Assembly (NCBI GenBank): GCA_038087015.1
Contig: JASBNA010000011.1
Span: 310,001 to 374,000 of the forward strand
Direction: 5' to 3'
Origin: Cerrena zonata
Taxonomy: Eukaryota; Basidiomycota; Agaricomycetes; Polyporales; Cerrenaceae
DNA length: 64,000 nt
The translations under genes and the position numbers were made by a program. The notes beneath the pieces were generated by a model that searched no databases, was not told where the DNA came from, and saw nothing but the letters and a program-made list of their open reading frames with translations. Positions 22,281 through 33,279 of this stretch are shown here, piece after piece; within the stretch, counting starts at the first letter, position 1, and every line of letters begins with the position of its first letter.

Positions 22281-25200
22281 TATGGCTTCTGGACGACGCA
22301 GAAAAGAACAGTATGCTGAGGATGTTCTCAATAACATCTATGAAGAATCATCATTGCGCTCTCATCATAAACGTCAAAAACTTTGTAAGATTCCCCTTGG
22401 ATGAACTCACAGGAACCCACTCACCATCATTCCCAATCAACATCATTCCCTATCCCAGATGGCCAATGGGCTGGAGACTTCGATTACAACACACAGGAGC
22501 CAGTTTACCATGACCTTGGATGTCTCCCTGTCAGGAGCAATGTAAGATCTAGTTGTACTATATATGTTCGTCTTCAAGCAACTTATTTCGTAGAACCAAA
22601 ACGATCTCCTCCGAGAGTTTTTAGAGTGTCAAGATCACATCTTGAAGATAATTGCCGAGCGCGATGCTCCTCCAATTGATCAAGTTTGTAAAACCTGCAA
22701 ATCAGTGAAAACAACAAACCTGATGCAGTGGAGATGTCATTCCTGCTTTGGAGATCCGGTGTACTGCAGCGAGTGTATATGCCGGTCACACCAGAATCTT
22801 CCTTTCCATATGATATCACGGTGGGACGGAAATGCATTCCATCAGTCATCGCTTTCAAAGGCAGGTCTCACACTAAACTTAGGGCATTGTGGGGAGCTCT
22901 GTCTGGCATATCTTTATCCAAACTCATCATCTGGATGGGCTTCTGAGGTTGAGTCGGATTCCATGGATGTCGATCCTGCATCTACCCCCAATATTCCTTC
23001 TGACAATCCTACACATCCTTCCACCAACTTTGATCCTTTCCTTGATATCAACAGCAATGACGAAGACTCATGGAGGGACCCAACAACTGGTGGTATTCCC
23101 CTGCGGGCAAAGAAGCCGGATCGAGGATATGATGCACATCAATGTCTGTTGATCACAGCGGTACATACATCCGGAATACATGAGTTACGAATGCTAGGAA
23201 AGGATATACCAATTTTTGACCAGATGTTGTACATGAGACTGTATCCGGCATCACGAAAGAAGACACAAACTGTCTTCACATTTGAGGCGTTGGATGACTA
23301 TGATCTTGAGAACCTGGAGACTAAAGCATCTGCAGCAAAACATTATGACAAATTGACTCATCTCACAGCAAATGCCTTTCCGACTATGGTTCCAAATCGG
23401 TATCAGCTCTTGTTCATTGCGCGAGAATGGAGAAACTTGAAGGCACGACAAAGAGCTGGATATGCATACATTCTAACAGATGCAATACCAGCCAGAGGAC
23501 TAGCACTGTTCTGTCCCACCTGTCCGCAGCCAGGTATAAACCTTCCGGACGACTGGAAAGATGATCCGGACCGGTATGTATCCGATAGATCCTTACCCAG
23601 ATAACTATTAAACCCTACCACAGGAAGAAATATATGCGGACCCTTGCTAGCAGACGGAAACTTCAAACAGGTTCATTTAAAGATGAAGTATGACTCAGAC
23701 GATGTACCTCTTAGCGATGGGCATGGTTATATGGTGACCCGGGGTCCATTTGAGGAGTATATGTCATTAACTTCCAATCCGGTTACCATGGTAAGAGGAG
23801 TTAATGTTGATGTCCTACTTGTCTATAACAATTGACATTTTCAGGAACCATCCTGTCATGAACATCATGCTGTGACCCAACAGAACCAATCGCATGCACA
23901 TCTAGATGTGACAGGGATCGGTGCAATTGCCTGCGGATGTCACGGATGCTTTTACCCACACTCTGTGGTGAACTTTCGTAAAGGCGAAGGGTAATACAAT
24001 CTCTTGAATGATTCAACACTACTAATATCTCCCAAGGCAATGTTATATGGATTACGCATTTATTCAAGCAATTCTCTATGTCCAGCAGTCTCTTCTGGTC
24101 TTCCTTCTCTATGACATCATGTGTCAATTTTGGGTCAACTTCCTCAAACAATTACTTGGTATATGTCACGGTCCGTCTCGGAGCGACGCAGGGGTCACTT
24201 GGAGAAGAGAGCGAGGGAAGGGTAGGGATACGAGTCGGCAACTGATTGGCGACTTGGGACCTGTAACATAGATAGTCAAATACAAATGGGCTTGGCTTCA
24301 ACTTATGTGTTGCACCCTTCTAGGATACAGCCCTGGTTTTCAGAGACAGTGGTAGTCAGAGACGTCGGGAAAGTAGGGGACCTAAGATGCAGACGGAGGT
24401 AAGTAGGAATACTGGAATAGTCACTAGGACGTTTCGCCGGATTACAGAGTGTCAACTAGGAAGTCCTAGAAGATGAGTGAAGAGAGAGATGTTAAGACGG
24501 TGGACTAAACCGAAGTCAAGTCCTGGTCGGAGGAGTAGGGAATCACATGGAGATCGGAGGTATGAGGATGAATCAAAGTTGAGTTTCGTACTAAGGAAAT
24601 ACAGCGAGTGAGATGAGTATTTATACTACAAGACTCCTACAAGGAACAGAGGACTTAGAGAAAATATGAAGGGGAGTGATGTGCAAATGGTGTGATAGGA
24701 ATAGGGTCAGAATCATAGGACATGTGGAAAGAAAGAATACGAGGTAATTAAACAAGAGATAAATGAGAAAGATATTATGGGGCTGATGATCGGAGGTCTA
24801 TCGGCGATGTCAGGAAGGAAAGACATGTGGTAAGGGACTATCTAAAAAGGATCAGCTACGATAAGAGACCATGGATCAGATAAAGGCAAAAGGGTAAAAG
24901 GATATCAAAGATAAAGCAGAGGATGAGTCAGAGGGTCGGGGGTAAATAGAATAAACAGAAGATGGAAGCGTACGAATGTGGGCAGATGAAATGACTGTGG
25001 GAAGAGCAAGCAGGACATGGGAGTATTGGGCCGAATTGGGAATCGACTAGAGTGGATCGGGTTTAGTAGGGATTAGGTACGTCACGTGTTAAGGTTTTAG
25101 CACGGTTTTGACAGTATGCCTGATGATTTACGACTGCTGGATGGTGTTGAATTCAAACAGGGGATTGGACTATTTCACATCCATGGTCATATTAAAGAAT

Positions 25201-26880
25201 GCTTCGCTAGATATGCCCTCACCTTTATACAAGGTGCTGGCATGCTTGATGGCGAGATTATAGAAACACTTTGGAACTTGCTCAACTATACTGCCTCGAG
25301 TGCCAGAGCAATGTCATGGTTTCATTGATAAGAGTACCTGGATACCCATATGGGTGATTCTAACTGGAAAAAACTGATTGGAATGGGTAAGACATACGTT
25401 TTATGCATCTGAAGCCTGTATTTCAGATATAAAAATCTTGTTTGCAGTCCTATCAGTTTTCCGCAAGTGGGAAAATGCTGCTGAGCAAGCAGTAGAATCA
25501 GAGGAGGATTTTGTGTCACTTTGTGCATCTGTTGGCCAACAGAAGTGCGATTTGTGGACCGCTGAGGAGGCGGATGCCCAGGAGAGAAGAGACCAGGATC
25601 CAACTACCATGGATATCTTTGATGTCAAAGAGGAAGAAGGTAAGTTGATTTGTTTCTATCCAGTGGTATCACTCACCTAACCCACAAATAGCACCCAGGA
25701 AGACAGTGATGGCCAACATATGGATCTATAGGGAGTTGCAACCCAACACATCTACCGTAAAAGGCTCGACTGCATGGATCACATCAGGCATTCAGATTAC
25801 GGAACAACAGTGAGTGATTTTAATAGGATATTTTATCTGGCTAATCTGGAGTAGAGTTGAGCTTCGAAAAGAGGTCTGGAAAGCAGGACATTTTCCAACG
25901 CCGGATGAGACTAAGCGGCTTCTGGATAAGAGACTGGGTCTGCAGAAGCAGATTGATGACTTCAGAGCAAAGTCCAGGGCCTTTGTACCAATAACTAACG
26001 AGCCAGATGTCAATCACCTAGTACCTCTGGATGACTGGGAGGATATGGTTGCGGGCGATGGAGATGATCCGGAGGAGGACCACGATCCAGATACTGCTAT
26101 CTTCGAGCTTTCAGATGGCCGTTTGGCAGAATGTTTGGCCATTCCACTACCTTCATCATTTGGTAAGGTTTCTTGTCAAACACACTTGCAAGGTCTTGCT
26201 GCCATTGAGCTTGACTTACACATTGGACAAGCAAATGATGCACTATGTTTCCTCCAGATTGCTATTGGACAGATATTGTTCAATTTCTGCACAAAGTTCC
26301 GTACCGGGAGCAGGAATTCAGGATACAAGAATCGATTGTGAAATTATGCAGAGAAGCAGACTCTTCAAATGACCATAGATCAAGCTGCGCAAGTTTATAC
26401 CTCTGCCCGCCGTGCCTTAGAAGTACTAGGGGCCGCACCGGATGTGCTGTCAAAGTTCAAGATATTAAAAAAGGCTGATCTCTCTGCTAGCACTGCTATT
26501 GTGGATCCTAATGCACACAGTGAAAGAAATAACGGTCTTTCGTGGATTTGGCATACACAGCATGATCTGAGAGAGGATCTGGTATGGCTTGATGAACGTA
26601 TGTTGCAATCCAAATGTTTCTTTCCTCGTCTGACATAGTATCCTGCAGTGTACCATGTCAATTGGCTGAGAGCAAAAGCTAGGTGCGATCGCTGGGCCGA
26701 GGAACTTACACTAACTCGGGCTGAGATGCAATGGACACAATTATTTCATTGGCATCGCAGAGACTTATGGCTCAGTCATGCTGCAGACGCTGAAGCGGAA
26801 CATTCAAACCTTCAATTCTATGCATGAAAGCAAGCAAAAACTTGAGATCTACTAGCTAGTCAAGTAGACAATGCTCTATC
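22281..26880 (+). pseudogene. KDZ transposase with CxC2-type cysteine cluster, broken
   Basis: Starts MASGRRRKEQYAED. A Cys cluster (CKTCKS...CHSCF...CSECICRSHQNLPFH, about 22690-22810) and SLSKAGLTLNLGHCGELC are typical of KDZ-associated CxC2 domains. The transposase follows: LLADGNFKQVHLKMK, LSDGHGYMV, the CHEHHAV...GIGAIACGCHGCFYPHSVV block, MDYAF...LYDIMCQFWV, then GIGLFHIHGHIKECFARYA and GAGMLDGEIIETLWN, and the C-terminal region (IAIGQ...NFCTK, SRNSG-type tail, SASTAIVDPNAHSERNNGLSW, VNWLRAKARCDRW). Introns fit at 22542-22593, 23574-23623, 23791-23844 and 23991-24036. Lesions: frameshifts near 22400 and 23643, TGA-TAA near 25325, several later stops, and a 0.9-kb insertion at 24183-25106. 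KDZ elements are cut-and-paste DNA transposons; terminal repeats were not located. Confidence 0.9.
24183..25106. mobile_element. Unidentified 0.9-kb insertion inside the KDZ transposase
   Basis: Transposase similarity stops at NFLKQLLG and resumes at MPDDLRLLDGVEF. The intervening DNA is strikingly purine-rich on the plus strand and has no ORF of note. CACGGT stands at both edges (24177-24182 and 25101-25106) and may be a 6-bp target duplication. No LTR or inverted termini were recognised, so the class is unknown. Confidence 0.5.
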
Positions 26881-27045
26881 TCGAATGAACGAATTGAGGT
26901 AATAGTGTTTCTATATATAGATCTACCATGTTTTCAGATGTATGATGTTGTATACCTTTATTTGTATACATGTGTGCTTCTTGGATCTGATAAGGATGGA
27001 TCGCCTCATTTCTTACCTTCATCTCTAACAGGAGTATATCTGACA

Positions 27046-27838
27046 ATGGCGGACCAGGAACATGGGGGCAGACCACCATTGTATGTCATTCATGTACATG
27101 TTTTCATATTGCTAACACTAGCTACTGCTACCTGGTATCCTATTAGATATACCATAGAGGGTCATATAGCATGGAGAGTTTTGTATCGGATGTGGAGGTT
27201 AGATGAAGCTGCCAGAGCATTTAAGAAGGTTCTGGCACAGACGGATGATCATGAGAAAGCACTAGTTTACAACAGATGGGAAATCGGGCTAACCTTAGAA
27301 ACGGTGAGTGGTCTTTCCCCAAATATCATCTTACATGAATTATATGCATGATAGGAAAATCTGGAGAAGGCTCTGGCACACATGTGTCTCCGCGGGCTAA
27401 TGACCACACATCTGAGCAAGGTCATTGATGTAAGGTTCCAGTGGTTAGGTATTGACTGCTATCCTCCGGTCATTGACTGGGGACAGCTACTGGAGCCCGG
27501 CTCACCATCTATGGGGAATCTGTCAGAGCTCTTTGATGGAATGATCCCACAAATCGCACAAGGGGAGAGCCATTGGTGGACCTACAATGGGAACACCTCT
27601 ACAATTGAGGACAAACCATACTGGTGGGACGAGCCAGAAAAAGAGGTATGACTTATCATTCAATTTCCCTAGCGAATCACAGTTGACACTTTGCAAGAAA
27701 TGGCTCTTTAATGTCTCGGTCCCTCGAGACCTTGTTGGCCAATATATTAGGAGATTGACACAATCTCAAGAGCTTCTCTCTCGTGCTGTTACAAAATTGC
27801 ACGAACTTCAAGACAATGTCCCCATGGACCTTGACTAA
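27046..27838 (+). CDS. Unknown protein, four exons (207 aa)
   Basis: Exons 27046-27080, 27147-27303, 27355-27645 and 27698-27838 join with consistent phases and clean GT-AG introns of 51-66 bp, giving MADQEHGGRPPLYTIEGH to a final ...NVPMDLD and TAA. Intact phase across three introns argues for a gene under selection rather than debris. The segment RMWRLDEAARAFKKVLAQ is amphipathic and TPR-like; further on is a Trp-rich patch (SHWWTYNG, KPYWWDEPEKE) and a C-terminal helix. I recognise no family. An acceptor-like CTAACAG just upstream means a 5' exon may be missing. It lies between the KDZ locus and the 54-bp minisatellite and could be an accessory gene of the transposon. Confidence 0.55.
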
Positions 27839-27956
27839 TCCGGATGCTGGATTTACCACAAGCAAGGGATCCAGATCCGGATGCCGGATGCAGACTCCGG
27901 ATGCAGATGCAAGATTCAGTGCATTTTTTGAACTATGTAAATACAAAAATATATTC
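27839..27956. repeat. CCGGATGC-rich short repeats
   Basis: Immediately after the preceding stop codon, CCGGATGC and GGATCCAG variants recur about five times within 80 bp. It is a small degenerate repeat leading into the minisatellite. Confidence 0.6.
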
Positions 27957-28184
27957 CAGTCTGGAAAACTCTCTCCTGGAACACGGACGTACAAATACAA
28001 AGACATACTCCAGTTTGATAGATTGTCTTCATGCTATGCAGATGTAGAAATAATGGTATATGTTCCGGTTGGACTGTCTCGTACTATGCAGATGAGAAAA
28101 AAATGTTATAGGCTCCAGTCAGGTGGACTATCTTGTAGCACACTAATAGTGAAATACTAATATATATATTGGTCGGGCTGACTG
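27957..28184. repeat. 54-bp minisatellite, left part
   Basis: About four and a half copies of a unit beginning CCAGTCGGGCTGACTGTCTC, 50-55 bp each. The last copy is cut at ...GGTCGGGCTGACTG by element D and resumes at 36422. Confidence 0.85.
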
Positions 28185-28526
28185 TGTTACGGGCGAAGCC
28201 CTTTCACGCAGGTACAAGTTAAACAGGGTAAGAAAGGGTAGATTGCCTAGGTCAGGTTAAGGAATACAAGCTAGAGCTACTGGGTTTATATACTAGGGAC
28301 CGTGGCTGTACTACGCAAGAGAATAGAATGGTCTAGACTAGGATGATGTCATAATGACGTCAGTTATGACATCATTGTGGAGCAGATGACGTTATGTGGG
28401 AGAATTGATAGGTAAGCTAGTCTGATGATCGTTCGTGTGCTACTGAGCCATGTGGTTACTGAGTCACAAGTACAAGTAAGGGAAAGGTCAAGGAAAAGAA
28501 AAGAAAAGTGTACGTTCGTTGTAACA
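28185..28526 (-). repeat. Element D 3' LTR (342 bp)
   Basis: Starts TGTTACGGGCG and ends GTTGTAACA; identical to 36085-36426 except C versus T at CACGCAGG/CACGTAGG. It contains a TTTATATAC box and a TGACGTCA-like palindrome (AATGACGTCAGTTA), a CRE/ATF-type core. Confidence 0.95.
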
Positions 28527-28541
28527 TTACCCCCTTCTTAT
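28527..28541 (-). promoter_or_regulatory. Element D polypurine tract
   Basis: Minus-strand ATAAGAAGGGGGTAA abuts the 3' LTR start TGTTAC, as expected for the plus-strand primer. Confidence 0.8.
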
Positions 28542-28571
28542 GGGTACAATTTCCCTGAAATTGGTAACTAC

Positions 28572-29333
28572 TTAGTAATCTACAGGTTCATCGGTGATGT
28601 TGGACATGCCGACATTGTCAATGTCGTGGTCCACATAGTTGTCATCAACATACGTATCGGTAGTGGGGGAGGATGAGGAGGAAGAGTGTTGATTACAACG
28701 TGGTTGGGGGCGAGGGCGATGTCGGCGAGGGTTGCGCATAACAGGAAGTCCAACATGGAGGACTTGGGGAGGAGTAGGGGGGCGAGGAGGGAGTTCTATG
28801 GTTTCGAATTGGTCCTCGGTGGTGAGGACGAAGCGGCGCCCGTCAATGGTAACCGATTCAAATTCCTCCGAGGGGATTAACCCCCAAATGCCTTCACGAG
28901 GGATATCAACCGGTTCATCATCAATCGGGCGGACAGGTCGGCGGAGCATGCGACCAGGGGGAATAGCAGGGTGGTTAGGAACAGTGAACACTGGTTCCAC
29001 ACGGACAGGGATCGGAGTTTCAATGGGGATAGGAGCAGAAGGTGGAGATGGTGGTGCTGTGGGAGCGCCAGAATTGGCAGAAAGACCCTCAACTCGCACA
29101 GCGAGGAGGTTTACTTCTAGTTCGGCGAGGATGACTGTGAATTCGCGGTAGAGGCCCGCAGCTTCCTGAAGCTGGTTCTCGAGGCGAGCATTGACAAGGT
29201 CGACTTGTCGTTGAGTGAGGTGGATGCTGTTGTGGAAGTGGTCTGCCAGGTTGCATAAAACCTGAATTTGATGAAGAGAGACTTCGAGGCGTTGAGCATC
29301 GTTGGAGGTAGTAGTGAGACGTGGAGAAGACAT
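28572..29333 (-). CDS. Element D third ORF, coiled-coil and proline-rich (253 aa)
   Basis: M at 29331-29333 (MSSPRLTTTSNDAQRLEVS) to TAG-region stop at 28572. The first 80 residues form a probable coiled coil (IHLTQRQVDLVNARLENQLQ); a proline-rich linker follows (GAPTAPPSPPSAPIPIETP), then IPREGIWGLIPSEEFESV and an Arg/Ser-rich acidic tail. It lies after pol, separated by 52 bp from the pol stop, with no frame overlap. No membrane segment and no known family, but the same position and coiled-coil start as the third ORF of element B suggest a shared accessory function. Confidence 0.7.
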   Translation of the reverse strand: MSSPRLTTTSNDAQRLEVSLHQIQVLCNLADHFHNSIHLTQRQVDLVNARLENQLQEAAGLYREFTVILAELEVNLLAVRVEGLSANSGAPTAPPSPPSAPIPIETPIPVRVEPVFTVPNHPAIPPGRMLRRPVRPIDDEPVDIPREGIWGLIPSEEFESVTIDGRRFVLTTEDQFETIELPPRPPTPPQVLHVGLPVMRNPRRHRPRPQPRCNQHSSSSSSPTTDTYVDDNYVDHDIDNVGMSNITDEPVDY

Positions 29334-29385
29334 GTTTGAGAGGAGATTCTGTGTAGCTTGGATCGATTGGATTTAGCTGAGGTGT

Positions 29386-32300
29386 CTAGCTAAGTTTCTG
29401 TCTCCTTTTATACGCAGTCAGCATCTCGGTGGCATTGGTGAGATTACCTTCTGGTTCGAATGTGTTTTCGGAGGACGGGTATCCTTTCCACTTGACCAGG
29501 TACTTCAGGTGACCTCCGATCTTGCAGTGTGAGAGAATGGCTTCTACTTCATATTTGTCATCTCCATTGATTAGCTCCGGAGGAGGTAGGAGGAAGTTTG
29601 GTCCATGTGCTTCGGTCTCACGGTAGGGGGTCAGCAGGGATGCATGGAAGACGTCATGAATCTTCCAATGGTAAGGAAGTTTTAGTTTGTACGTCAATGG
29701 TCCTAGAACTTCAGTGATTTCGAAGGGTCCTTCCCTTAGCGGTTTTAATTTCCGATGTTCATATCCGAGCTTGAGATTCTTTCCTTTGAGCCACACCTTT
29801 GTTCCCTTCGTGAATGGGGTAAATCTCTGTGATACCCGGTCTGCCACCTTCCTTCTTGCTAACTCATGTGCTGCTCGTGCTTCATCCCAAATCTTCTGGA
29901 GGTTCTGGATGTGGTCTTGTACTGCCGGGACATTTGTTTTAGGATACGCGGTGGGAATAGATTTGGGGTTGTATCCCATCATGATGTAAAATGGTGAAAT
30001 TCCTCTTGATTCATGGATGCGGTTATTATGAACAAACTCGGCATCTGCCAGGAGGGTCGACCATTGTTCTGGGTTATTGCCACAGAAGATCCTAAGGTAT
30101 CCTTCCAATTCCTGATTGGTCCGTTCCGTTTCTCCATCTGTTTGCGGGTGATAGGCGGTGCTAAGTTTGGATTTCATTCCAATGATGTGTAATAGTTCTT
30201 TGAATGCATGGGAAGCGAATTGGGGTCCTCGGTCCGATATTAGAGAATCCATTAAACCAAATCTTTTATACACGTGTTGGTGTAACGCCTCCGCTGTTCC
30301 TAATGCATCAATCTTCTTTGTGCAGGGTGTGAAAATTGCCCCCTTCGAAAGGCCATGGTCTACCACGACCATGATGGAATCGTATCCATGAGACAGCGGG
30401 AGATCAGTGATGAAGTCGGTGGAACAGTCTGCGAATGGTCTATTTGACTTTGTGGGAATTGGATGAATCGGTGGTACTGTAGGGTGAGTGTTGACCTTAT
30501 TCTGTTGACAGACACTGCACCCTAAAACATAGTTTGTTACAAAGGAATGTAGACCAGGCCACCAATAATCCCTAGAAACCAGTTCCTTCGTTTTGAATAT
30601 GCCTGGGTGTCCCATAACAGGTAGGTCATGGTGGTCGTGAACAATACGCCTGCGAAGACTTTCATTTTGAGGGACATATGTTTGTCCTTTGAAGGTGATA
30701 AGGCCATCTTCAATTTCCCAGTCGTGAAGATCCGCTTTCATTCCGGTTGTACCGTTTGACTTCAGGGCTTCTATTGCATCTCGCACAATAGGATCCATCA
30801 TTGTGGAAGAGAGTATTTGTTCTTTCAGAGTTGTATCCACCCTTCGTACAAATAGTGCATCTGGAAGTAATACCTGGAATGTGTCTTTGCTACTGTCGTC
30901 ATCGTAGAGGGGGTTTCTGGACATTGTGTCTGAGATGACCATTTGGCTTCCTGGTACATGTTTCAGGGTGTAGTCGAACCGTGATAGGAATAGATGCCAT
31001 CATTGTTGTCGCGGTGTTAGCCGTTGTGGCATGTGGAAGTACGTGAGATTCTGATGGTCGCTGCAAATGACCAGCTTGTGTGAAGATCCTTCGAAATAGT
31101 GCCTCCATGCGGTTAGCCCACGAATGATTCCAAGTAGTTCTCTATCATAGATTTCATAGTTCTTCTCTGCGGGGGAAAAACTTTGTGATAGGAATCCGCA
31201 TGGGTGCCAATCTCCGTTCATGTCCCGTTGCCGAAGAACAGCACCTGTGGCAAATTTGCTGGCATCTGTTTCCAATACAAATGGTTTGGTGGGATCTGGA
31301 ATACTGAGAACTGGTGCCGAGGAAAATTTCGCTTTCAACGTGTCGAATGCTTTCTGGCATTCTTCCGTCCATAACCATGTGACATCCTTCTTGGTAAGGT
31401 CATGCAGTGGGCGTGCGAGCTCCGCATAATGTCGAATGAATTTATGATAGAAGTTTCCAAATCCTAGGAAGGATCGTACTTGCTTGACCGTTTCCGGTTG
31501 TGGCCAAGTTCGGATTCCTTCCAATTTGACTGGGTCCATATGCAGTTCGCCTGGTTTGACAATAAGGCCTAAAAATTCTACTTCTGTTGCATCAAAGACA
31601 CATTTCTCCGCCTTCAAAAACAAGTCGTTCTCCCGTAGCCTTTGTAGGATGCGTTGAATCCGTTGTCGGTGTGTTTCCTTGTCTTTTGAAAAGACCAGCA
31701 TATCATCCATGTAAATGACAAGCCATCCTTCATCCAACATGTCTCGAAACAGGTCGTTCATCATGTGTTGGAATGTAGCAGGGGAATTACACAGTCCGAA
31801 AAACATGACTGTAGGTTCGAATAGTCCTCTGTTGGTTTTGAATGCCGCTTTCCACTGATCTCCATCTTTGATGCGGACATTGTTGTATCCGCTTCGAAGG
31901 TCTAGTTTTGAAAAGATGGTAGCCCCTGTCAACTTGTCCAATAATTCACTGATTAGTGGTAAGGGATACGCATCCTTGATAGTTCCTTCATTGAGATACC
32001 GGTAGTCTTGGCAAGGACGTAATGAACCATCCTTTTTTCCTACGAAAAAGAAGGGACTTGCCATCGGCGATTGAGAGGGACGAATATATCCTTTCCGAAG
32101 GTTTTCGTCTAAGAACTCGTCTAGCTTGGTTTGTTCGAGAGGGGATAGCAGGTAAATTTTGAAATTCCTTGGCTGGAAGTCAGGCTTCAAGTTGATGGCA
32201 TGATCATAAGGACGTGACTCTGGAAATCTTTCCGCTTTCTTTTTCTCAAAGACATCTAGGAACTCGTGATAGTCTTTAGGAATCATTTCTTCGAGCGGTT

Positions 32301-33272
32301 TTGCTATCTCCTTCTTGGAAGCTTCCTGTGCCATTGCCATTGCCGGGTTGACCTTTGCATGGATCCAAGCATCACATCCATAGGTATATCTCATCCCATG
32401 CATGGTGCGCGTGATGCGTCCTATCCGTGGTCCGTAGTGCCGAGGTGTTTCAAACTCAGTTTCTATGGTTAATGGGTTGTCCTCTTTTGTCCAAACATGA
32501 CAAGTAGATTCCCCTTGGATGTATGAGATAAGGAGTTCTTGAGGTTGTAACTCCCTTAGTCTTTCTTCCACCATTGGTTCCTGAAATTGTTCTTCGTTCT
32601 CCTGTGGTACTTCTTCTTCTACCACCATGGATTCCGAGTCAGGCTGTGCTTCATCAATCTCCTGGGATACTTCTTCTATTATCCCCGAGAATTCCTTAGA
32701 GGGGATGTCGGACCTTCCTTCTTCATCGTCATCCACCGTTTCACATGTAACCTTTCGTACTTGACCACAGCTAGGGAGCAGTTGCGATTCCAGTTGGAAG
32801 ATTCGTCGGAGACGACTGGTGAGAGTATAGAGCCTTGTCTTGCTGAATTCAATGGTTCCTTTGATCCAGTCAATCTTCGGATTGTACTGCTGAAGCCATG
32901 AGAGTCCCAGAATTACGTCTTGGTCCCCAAGGGAGGTGACTAGGTACTTAATTAGGTGATTGTTGTCTCCTAACTTTGTATTGGCCCATACGCATTCGGT
33001 AATATATCCTCTGGCATTAGGGGTTCCATCGACATTGAAGACTGGTATTGGAGTTAGTAGTTTTGTGGTCTGAAGTCGATGCTTTGCGACGTAATTGGCA
33101 TCGATAAAGACTCCTCCAGCTCCACTGTCAATGAGGGCTTTTGGTTCAACGGTTTTCGCTCGCTGCATAATAGATAACGGGATATTCATTGACTGTCCGT
33201 TTAATTCTGCTACAAGTATATGCGAGATCGTTATTCCTAGCGAGACTGACGTTGAGACAGTTCGCCGGTTCA
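29386..33272 (-). pseudogene. pol: Element D pol: protease, RT, RNase H, integrase, chromodomain
   Basis: Read in the -1 frame relative to gag, from the slippery site at 33273-33279. Domains in order: aspartic protease (ALIDSGAGGVFIDANY, about 33100-33150); RT (CQDYRYLNEGTIKDAYPLP; KLDLRSGYNNVRI; catalytic YMDD near 31700); RNase H (VLETDASKFATGAVL, ICSDHQNLTYF); H2C2 domain (HDLPVMGHPG ... GCSVCQQNK); integrase core (CSTDFITDLP, ISDRGPQF, YHPQTDGETERTNQELE); and chromodomain (YEVEAILSH ... YLVKWKGYPSSENTFEPE). One TGA at 31000 falls in the conserved RQQ-x-WHLFLSRFD motif where Arg is usual. It ends at TAG 29386. Otherwise complete and of usual length. Confidence 0.95.
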
Positions 33273-33279
33273 AAAACCC
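33240..33279 (-). promoter_or_regulatory. -1 ribosomal frameshift signal between gag and pol of element D
   Basis: On the minus strand the gag frame ends CAG-GGT-TTT-TGA. The heptamer G-GGT-TTT (33273-33279) fits the canonical X-XXY-YYZ slippery site and directly precedes the gag stop (33270-33272). A -1 slip continues as TTG-AAC-CGG into the pol frame. Seven bases later GCGAACTG pairs with CAGTCTCGC (one bulge) around a 9-base loop, 33240-33265. Slippery site, spacing and stem-loop all match the standard arrangement. Confidence 0.8.
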
